From the NCBI GenBank assembly GCA_019973155.2, contig BPQB01000049.1, forward strand, positions 1 to 64,000: a stretch of DNA of 64,000 bases, given 5' to 3'. Made by a program: the position numbers and the translations under genes. The notes beneath the pieces were generated by a model. The model was not told where the DNA came from. It was given only the letters and a program-made list of their open reading frames with translations, and did no database searches. The DNA is from Phanerochaete sordida (taxonomy: Eukaryota; Basidiomycota; Agaricomycetes; Polyporales; Phanerochaetaceae). Shown in pieces: positions 55,878 through 64,000 of the stretch; the first letter of the stretch is position 1; each line of letters begins with the position of its first letter.

Positions 55878-58800
55878 ATGCTCAACTACAAGCTCCTAAT
55901 AGTCTGCATCTGTATCATTATTGCCCTTACTCTATATCTCTTCTACTGGAATCGCTTCGTCGGATTTGCTTTGACGCGTACGCTGCGGCTGCTGCTCTGG
56001 ACTCAAGGCAAGTCAGCAGAGAGCATCTGGGTCGATGTCGGTGAGTCTTAACGCAGTCGCTGTAGGCTTGGACGTGACACTCTAGGCAGGATCCATACAC
56101 ATTTCTATCCTCGCCGGAAGGATACTCGTCAAAGATGTCGCATACCATTCAAGCAATCAAACCCTGCGAATTGTGAAGGGCCAGATAAGTTGGCGGTACT
56201 GGATTCGCGTCCCTGCAGACGAGGATGACCTGAACCATGCCCGTGTGGTGGGAGAGGACGTCGGACGTACGTCGCATTGCTTTTCAAGCTCGCTCGTCTC
56301 TAACTTACTGGCCGGTACCTACCAGTGCATGCGCAGAAGGCCCCGCTGTCATGTCGCTTGCACATCTCGCTGCAGGGCCTGGAGTGGTTCATATACAACC
56401 GCACGGCTGCATATGACAGTGTGGTATCCGCCATGCACTCCAACTTTCCTGATGCATCGGAAGCACATGTGCGCATGAGTGGAGAGGGGATCGGCTCGCT
56501 TCGCAAGATCTTCAGCTGGACCTCGGTCGTGCCTGAATGTATGTCCTCGTTCTCTACGCTGCAGCCTGTTCTGAACTCTTGTTAGCTACACATCTGGGCC
56601 CTCCTGTTTCACTGGTGTCGTCTATCTATAGCAGGACGCCAGAGATGTTCAAGAAATGGTCGGCTGGTGTTAGAAGACAACTGCCGAGTTTGGACCCCAA
56701 GGACTTGCTGCCCATCGGTATCGAAGTCGCGAAAGGCGCCATCATAATAGGCAATAGGTCCACTCCTGAACTTCTTGTGGCGGAGTTCCGTAGCACAAGA
56801 GGAACCTACGGCATCGTACCTGTCAGTCTGCACGCGGAACTCTAAAGTATCCCGCTCATTCAACCGGTATTTACAGGCGCGCTCGAGATACGACCAGTAT
56901 AAACAAGTAATGCAGCTCACCTTCCAGAATACGCTGGTCTCTTTCGCGGAGAACAAGCAGTACGAAGGTTCCATGACGGAGATGGGCGAGAAGCTACACG
57001 CGAACGTGCAACGCTCCGAGACACAGCCCCTCCGCATATTCTCGTACCTCTCGTTCTCAGCATTTGCCAAACTCTGGCGTAGACACAAGCTCTGGAACAT
57101 CATCAATCGTCGTCAGTCTCATAACCCCCTTCATAACGCCTCCAGCTGGTCCAGGCGACGCGCTGAAAAGGCGAAAGAGGAGGAGACTCCGCTAGGAATC
57201 AACTTCGCTACTCTCGAGTATGCGAAAGAGGCGAAGGTCCTAGAGGCCCCGTTCCTGGATCTATTGTACTACGCCGACTCGGTGGGAGTCGTCCCACGGG
57301 CTCCTGACACCGATGGCGTCCCTCGACTCACGGAAGACCCCATGGACATCGGAAATGGTGACTTGCCCCCCGAGTGGGGTGTCGATCTCGCTATTCGAGG
57401 TGGCGTGCTGCGTTATGGCCCTTGGACTGACCGTCAACGCGTCCTGCTTCAGCATGTGTTCTTCCCACCCAGCTTCACCGATATGGCTGCAACTACGCCA
57501 TTGCGCCCTGGTGATCCAAGGGTTTGGACTTGCATGAAGGTGTTGATTGAGCTGCGTGACGGCGTTATGCTGCAGATCCCATTTCGCGAATCTTCGAAGG
57601 TGGGGAAGTCTCAACACATCCGGTGGCAGGGGCTAAACTGTATTGGTAGAACTGGATGTGGGATGGCGAGGTCAATGTCCCCAATCGCCCCCGAAGGCGT
57701 GAGCCAGCATCAATACACGTCCGCGCTGGAGACAGTTCCACAATCAGCTACATGATGCCCATGATTGCCACGGCGCAAGGTTACGAGCCAACGCTACACG
57801 TCCATCTCGATACACTCACGATCACGTCCAGTCTAAACGACATCCGCGTTTTGACAGCAGAATCTTGCGTTGTATGTGTATACGGTACCTCTTCGAGGTT
57901 GAGAAACTGACCGCACGCGAAGATACGCGCAGAACTGCCATCCCCTCTGAAATGGAACGACCAAAGACAGTGGACATTCGCAATCTCTCTCCGCCAGCCC
58001 GTGTTTTACCTTCTCCGTGATCATGTTAACATGTTCACGGACCTCGCGAAGGACTGGACGTCAGGGCCGCCGAGCCACTATGAACGCTTCGTCCCCATGG
58101 TGTACAACATCGATATCGACGTGCAGAACTACGAGATCAACACTTACGTGAACGACCACAACATCATCGACAAACCGCTCATACGGGAGGAAAACGGTAT
58201 ATACCCGTTGCGTAACAACTATGCGTGTTATAACTCAATGCTTACATATAGCAATCCTAACGCTGTACGGCAAGGTTCTCAAGAACAGCGTCATCGTCCC
58301 TATGACGAAGTTCCGACCAGAGACAACGAAAGTGATCTTTTGGATAGAGGGATGTGATGTTCAAGCTCGTCTGACGCTCCCTCGCTGGAACACCCGCAGT
58401 CTATACTCTGGCCTCCATCGAAATAGCGATTTGGGCCGCATCGGCTTCCTCCGTCTTGACGCTTCCTATTCATACTTTGCGGACGTCCATCCAGAGAACA
58501 TCGACCAGCTTAAGCTTTCGTTTCAGGTCAGTTTGGCGGCAAAACGCGCTAAGCACGGTGACTGACAACTTGTCACAGACGCATGATGTGATTCACAAGT
58601 TGTGCGGGTGGACCATACGCCATTTCATGATCTTACGGAACAATTATTTCGGCTCGTTTACCCACTTCTCGACGCTGTATGAGTATTTGGAGAAGCGGAA
58701 GCAAGGCCAACCGCTGGGTGATCCTGTCGATCTTCAGTATCGCGAAGGTGGCGTAAGTTGATACAGTTATATGAACAGTTTCTACATCGCTGACGTCCGA

Positions 58801-61800
58801 GTTACAGTCAAATGCTATGCAAATTGAGCTGGACGTATCTGTCCCGAATGGCCTCGTTATCATGCCCGTCGGCCTACGAGGTTACGAAAGCGACCAGCAC
58901 GAAGGCGAAGATCCTGACATGGGTACATGCGTCGTCATGTCTCTCCCGGAGCTGCAGATACATCTGCGTAGCCATGAATACTTCATGGGTGAGCCCCCAC
59001 GCTGTCAAATATGGAAAATTGTTCAACGGTCTTCGCAGAACTCGCATTGAACGTGGACACAATCACAGGAAGCATCCACAAAAGCTGTCTAGAAGATCTC
59101 CGCCACGCCCGAGAACTGCAGCGGAACGCAAAAGAGACTATTGTACTCGACGGTCTTGATATCGTCGCTCATCGTCTTTTCGGCCCACAACCGCATACAG
59201 CGACCTACCTTTGCATATGGGATATCCGCGTCGATCGTGTTATGGTTCATCTTTCCTCCATCGAGTCTAAGATATTGTCCGCTGCAAGCAACGCCTTCGC
59301 TCTCAATTTCACCGATCCGCTGAACGCACCTGCACCGGAATATGATATCCCAGCTGACCCCGACGGTGAGCAACTAGGTTAAGGTGGTGGCCATGACGCT
59401 GAGAATTTTTGTCATTGTCCAGTCACTTTCCTCAAGATCGCGCTCGGCGAAGTAGCAGTGATCTGGCAAGCTGACCGTGCAGCTCTCGAGTTCCGACTTC
59501 CGAACGGCCTGCGCGTGGACAACAACGATCTTGCGGGGAAGCTGTACAGCAAGGTGACCAGCCTCCGGATACCCGATGCCTCACTGAAACTTCTTTTGGC
59601 GAATGATGCTGTATCGAATGGCTGGCACGAAGCTGGCTCCGCCGAGCTGGATGCTGACATTGACATCTACTCTGCACCTCTAGGTTGGCGCGAAAGGGCT
59701 CAAGCGCAAGCCGAGTTTCTAGCTGCACAAGATGGGCATACTTGCAGGGCTTTGTTCTTATACATGCCGAATCAGCCCGTCCCCAACGACACCCTCGCCC
59801 CAGGCCGCGGAATCTTGGACACAGACCTGTATCTGCCCCAGCTCAGAATTCCCAGCTCCACGCCCGCCGCTCGTGCGAGGCAGCGGCCTTGGAGACGTGC
59901 GACTGGCCCCGCCAACTTCGTCGCATCCTCAGCTCCTCGCGCGAAAGCGCGTCTCAGAGGAGTGTCAGACTCGGAAGGTGAAGAGGGCATTTCTGAAGCA
60001 GATCGAGACGCTCGTTTGGCGTAAGTGCATGTCTTGATCGATTTTCACGGGGTACGACTGAATCCCACGCAGGAAATCTCGCCCTCCACCGGTGCATCTG
60101 CCCGATGTGTTGGACGACGAGGACATATCGAGTGGGGACGAGGAGGACGATGATTCCACTGATGCGTACCAGTCTGACAGCGATGAAGAGGACAGTGGGT
60201 GACGTTTTGATTTCTCTATTCTCGCTGGTTCATTGACTCTTAATCCAGGGGGCACGAAGCACAACGACTGGCCTCACATACGGGATTACAACACTACTAC
60301 CCGCCAGTACGAATCTCGATTTTTGGCTCATCCTTCACTATGGCATCAATCCCCATACGTTCTCACATCGGTGCGGCCCCTAGCCATCCCGAAAGAATTC
60401 CAAACTAAACTTTGACCGCCTCAGGATCCGTCGTTCACCCAACGATCTAACTTGAGGGACAAGCTTCACGAATGGGTATGCGAGGATGAAGTCGACCGCG
60501 AGCTGGAAGATGTCCGCCTCGACTTTGACGATACTTCGGACAATACTGTCATTCGAATAACGTCTTGCAAGCCGATCAACATCCGAGTAACACCACTCGT
60601 ACTCCCTGTTATCGACCAGCTCCTGAAGGACGTCAAGATACACGTGAGTTCCACACTGCAGGCTATCCATCTCTTCTCATATGCACTCATAGCAACTGTC
60701 ACCCGATCTACTCCTTGACACTATCATCGCAAGACACATTCGCTCGGTCTCAGGTCAGACAAAAGCAAGAAAACAAGCATCCGCCCTCGACCTGAGCGTG
60801 TTCGCTTTACATCTCAGTCTGAGTCAGTCCATCCCTGATCCATCTGCTAGAGCGGGCTATGGCCCGTCTCTTCAACATAGCACAACTTCGATGGATATCT
60901 GCGCGAATGCTTTCAGATTCAAGAACTGCAAAGTTACTTCAGAGTCAGGTCTCGTGGACTCCCAATGCCTTGGCTTTCACTTCCAGAGATTTGCCTGTGG
61001 CCTCGACTCAACGAACTCCTTGGAAGTCACGTGGCATATCTTCATCGGTGCCAGCAACTTCGCCCTGCTTGGACAAAACATCAGCCTCTGCCTCGGTGCC
61101 GTCTTGACGGAAACTCGACATTCGGCTCCTGAACTCGTGGTGCCCACAGTACTTGCCACGCTACGGCTTGTTTGCGGGCTGCGTGCATCACTCGCGAGCT
61201 ACGATGACTATTCCAGATCCTCCGATCAGCAGGTTGTATTGAAAGCAATCCAACTTGTCGGAAGACGAGACGTTGTCGACCCTCTTTCCACCACTCAGCC
61301 CTCTTACCTCATCCAGAGCGGGCGACCTCGCGATCTACGAGCCGATGTCGGTTTCAAATACCTCGTGTTTCTCCGACGATGCCTAGAGGCACTGACGGGC
61401 ATCGACCGTCAGATCCTCCGAGAGGCTTCTGCGCAGGAGTCCACGGAGTTCCTCGTGGAGGACGCCATGGACCTACTGCAAGAATATTTGGTCCAGTTCG
61501 GCGCCGACATGGACTCGCTTTCTTTCTCCAATTCCTCTCCCCTGGGCTTCTTGGCTGCCAGGCCTTCCCCTCCCGATCCCATTCCCTGCCGCGAGCTGTG
61601 CTCACTCTCGCTTCGCTTCCAGAAGATACACGCGACGTACATCTCCCCGGACGGTAGCGACAGTGAAGTGCTGGTCGCTCCTGTTGTGGTGAATGCGCGA
61701 TCAAGGTTGACAGAGTGGTACGAGCCTCATGCGATGAGTCCTCCGAAGAGCACGACAACACTCTCGTTGGGCGACAAGCACGGACAAGGCATGCGTCATA

Positions 61801-64000
61801 TCAGCGTAGTTGTCTCCCTGGGAGCTGCTACCATAACGTTGTCGCCGTCACTCATGATCTTCGTCCAACATGTCATACATGAAGCCAAAGTGCACAAGAA
61901 AGCGTTGATCACGTTCACCCCACGCTCTCCACCCGTGGAACAATTGTCGACCCAGCACCCACCTCGACCGCTCGTCACATATGTGGATTTCGTGCTGACG
62001 ACGAGTGCGTTCCGTGTCAAAGCAGCTGCGCAAAACCTCGTCATCGAGTACAGGGCGTCCGCCGTTGACTTCGTCGGCACATCCCTGATTAAGCCACCCG
62101 TGGGGCCCAAGGGGTCGCTCGATGTCTCCACGAACCACTCCCTTGTATTTCGAGAGGCTCGTTTGCAGGGGTATTCGCTCGCAGATATGTCAAGTCCCGA
62201 GGAATCTGCCGTCCTCGCCGCTCTAGTCTTCTCAGGTGGGAAGCTCAACGTTCTTGCGCGCTACCAGAGCGATTCAAGGCCTGTCATTCAAGTTGTCGTC
62301 GGCCTGGACAGTCTCTACCTGAACGTTCCGCGGAGCGCTATTCGTCTCTACCGGTGGGCTCAGGAGTGGAGGGCAGACTACTTGCCTGGCCTGGAAGAGA
62401 CATTCCGTGCGCTCTTGGCGGAGCTAAAGCCCGATTCGAGATCTAGCACTCCAATCGCCACAGTTCCCGTCCAGCCCGGACTACCGATTGCGGCCTGGAT
62501 ACCTCGCAACGTCGACGTCACCCTCAAGTCCTTTAGGGTGTCGCTACAGGTGATGCGTGGAACATGGGTGGCTTGGGAAGTCGCCAACATCATGGCCTAC
62601 ATGGTCGGTACTGCATCTTCCCGTGGCACCAAGCGTCGAAATTTTGGCATGCAAATTGGACGTCAAACCTTCATTATCTCGACGAAAGATAGCACCTCAG
62701 AATCTGTCCGCGTCAAAATGCCCCTGCCAACGTTTACAGCCACAGGTCTCTTTGATGGAGCATCTCTCGATTGCATCGTCCTCATCGAGACCTTTACCGT
62801 CAACGTGAAGCCCTCACACTGGGACACGCTTCTCACGGTGCAGCAAAAGTTTGGTCAAGACTTCAGCGATTTGGTCTCTTTGATCGAACACAGTCGTCCG
62901 AAGCCAGCCGGCGAGAAGACGACTTCAGCGTCCTCGCGACTAAAGTACCATGTGCAAGCCAAGATGAAAGGCTTCTGTGTCGGATTGGAAGGCGCATCAT
63001 CCGCGATTCTACTCGAGTGTGACCGCATCGGTGGCATGCTCTTGCAGAACGGCACCGGGATCAGTGGCACCTTCGACCTCTCCGATCTTGCCTTGTCACT
63101 CGCCCCTCGGACGAGTCCATCCAGCCCGGTTCAATCGTTCGACAGAGGGCGGCGGTCGGCCTTCGTTATCATAGATGTCAACGCTGAGATGGGCAACTCG
63201 AAGGATAGAGGGTGCCAGGTCGTTCACTTGGCGGTCACAAAGATTCATGCAGTCATGCAGCCGAGCTCGATCGGCCAGCTCGGTGATTTTGTCGACCACT
63301 TGCAGGTACGACGCGACACCAATCATGCTGGCTGAGTGAGTCCTAATTTTTCTTGTAGGCCGAGATCTCCATCCGGAGAGAACAGAGGGCACAAGACCTG
63401 GCAGAATTCAAGGAGAAAACGAAGACCCTCTTGCGTAGTCTCGAGCTGACCATGAGCAATCCACAATCGGAGTCGTCTTCATGGATCAACAAATATATCA
63501 TCAACGTCTCGGTCAAGAACGTTGGCGTGGCGTTCCCGTTGACAATTGGCGAAGGCTTCCACGGCTCACGTCCTGTCAAACCTGGCGATGCGGCAGTTCG
63601 CGCGTTCCTATTCTCGATCAAGTCGATCTCCTTCGACACTCATAGAGGCGAAACTGGGCAGGCTTGCATGAAAGGCTTCTCCTTCCAGTTTGTTTCGAGG
63701 TATGCGGGCATACTGGCACTGTCATCACGTTCTAACAGGTTCTCAGGTTCCGCCAGTCCGAGCCTGCGGACTTCTGTGGCGATCGTCACACCACGCGGAA
63801 CAGACTTGTCTACCCCGAGATGACCGCTCAACTGAAGTCAGAGCGAAAGCCAAGTTCTCGAGAGCTCCATATCGCTGCAGATGTTGACGGGTTCAACCTT
63901 GATGTCGATTCTTCTATTCCCGACTACGTTTCCTCCCTGATTGACGTCTATCGCGAGGGCAAGAACCGTGTCGATCGCTTCTCTGGGGCGTCCACTCGCG
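55878..64000 (+). CDS. CSF1: Csf1/BLTP1-type bridge-like lipid transfer protein, 5' part (runs off window)
   Basis: A giant tube-forming lipid transfer protein of ER contact sites. Exons: 55878-56040, 56090-56266, 56326-56538, 56586-56821, 56877-57599, 57650-57871, 57923-58196, 58252-58526, 58579-58752, 58808-58988, 59039-59365, 59423-60020, 60073-60194, 60249-60370, 60425-60643, 60693-63305, 63359-63699 and 63747 onward, about 2,410 residues so far. The N-terminus is one membrane anchor (LLIVCICIIIALTLYLFYW), then the family blocks SLDPKDLLPIGIEVAKGAI, LQHVFFPP and LRDGVMLQIPF. Phases agree throughout. The 2.6-kb exon near the end is uninterrupted; the segment about 60800-60880 fits relatives poorly and may hide a small intron. 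The end of the gene lies beyond 64000. Confidence 0.9.

Overview
The window is nuclear DNA of a filamentous basidiomycete, most likely a wood-decay agaricomycete of the Polyporales type. That placement is inference. It rests on dense short spliceosomal introns (mostly 45-60 bp), a CxC5/KDZ-associated gene, Ty3/gypsy chromovirus and hAT elements, and the style of the housekeeping proteins. No tRNA, rRNA or CRISPR array was seen, and nothing resembles a secondary-metabolite cluster.

Region 1 (1 to about 9.6 kb) is a nest of mobile elements. It holds a degraded gypsy pol with its 3' LTR (300-2799), an AT-rich element with short inverted ends (2800-3180), a foldback element with 74-bp inverted repeats (3181-3490), a solo LTR in the opposite orientation (3489-3908), and a partial second copy of the foldback core. 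An hAT element (4270-7706) with perfect 15-bp inverted ends and an 8-bp target duplication follows. The hAT and the foldback copy have split and truncated a CxC5-like gene on the minus strand.

Region 2 (about 9.6-64 kb) is compact and gene-dense, and neighbouring genes mostly alternate in orientation. In order: a CLASP-N/TOG protein, eIF3c, acireductone dioxygenase, an OM14-like outer-membrane protein, a CLIP-170-type CAP-Gly protein, mitochondrial bL34, Mgs1/WRNIP1, a C15-peptidase-like protein lacking its catalytic cysteine, APS kinase, a germinal-centre kinase (Kic1/Nak1 type), eIF2B gamma, a very large SUV39/Clr4-type SET protein, a CE9-type amidohydrolase, ATP synthase OSCP, PPC decarboxylase, a second CE9-type amidohydrolase, ERCC1/Rad10, an Nse6/SLF2-like (CANIN) protein, a DUF1746 membrane protein, a small twin-CX9C protein, and the 5' part of Csf1/BLTP1, which runs off the right edge.

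Themes: translation initiation (eIF3c, eIF2B gamma), microtubule tracking (CLIP, CLASP), genome maintenance (Mgs1, Rad10, Nse6-like), sulfur and methionine metabolism (APS kinase, acireductone dioxygenase) and mitochondria (bL34, OM14, OSCP, CX9C). Exon models were built by hand from GT-AG (and three GC-AG) junctions. Every junction used keeps the reading frame, but none has been tested against RNA.

I do not see a clearly new multi-gene system. The most unusual items are the CE9 pair with shared 11/12-nt microexons, the cysteine-less C15 homologue, the intron-bearing internal duplication in the OM14-like protein, the duplicated SPVWD-ELDLN motif in ERCC1, and the 1,398-residue SET protein.
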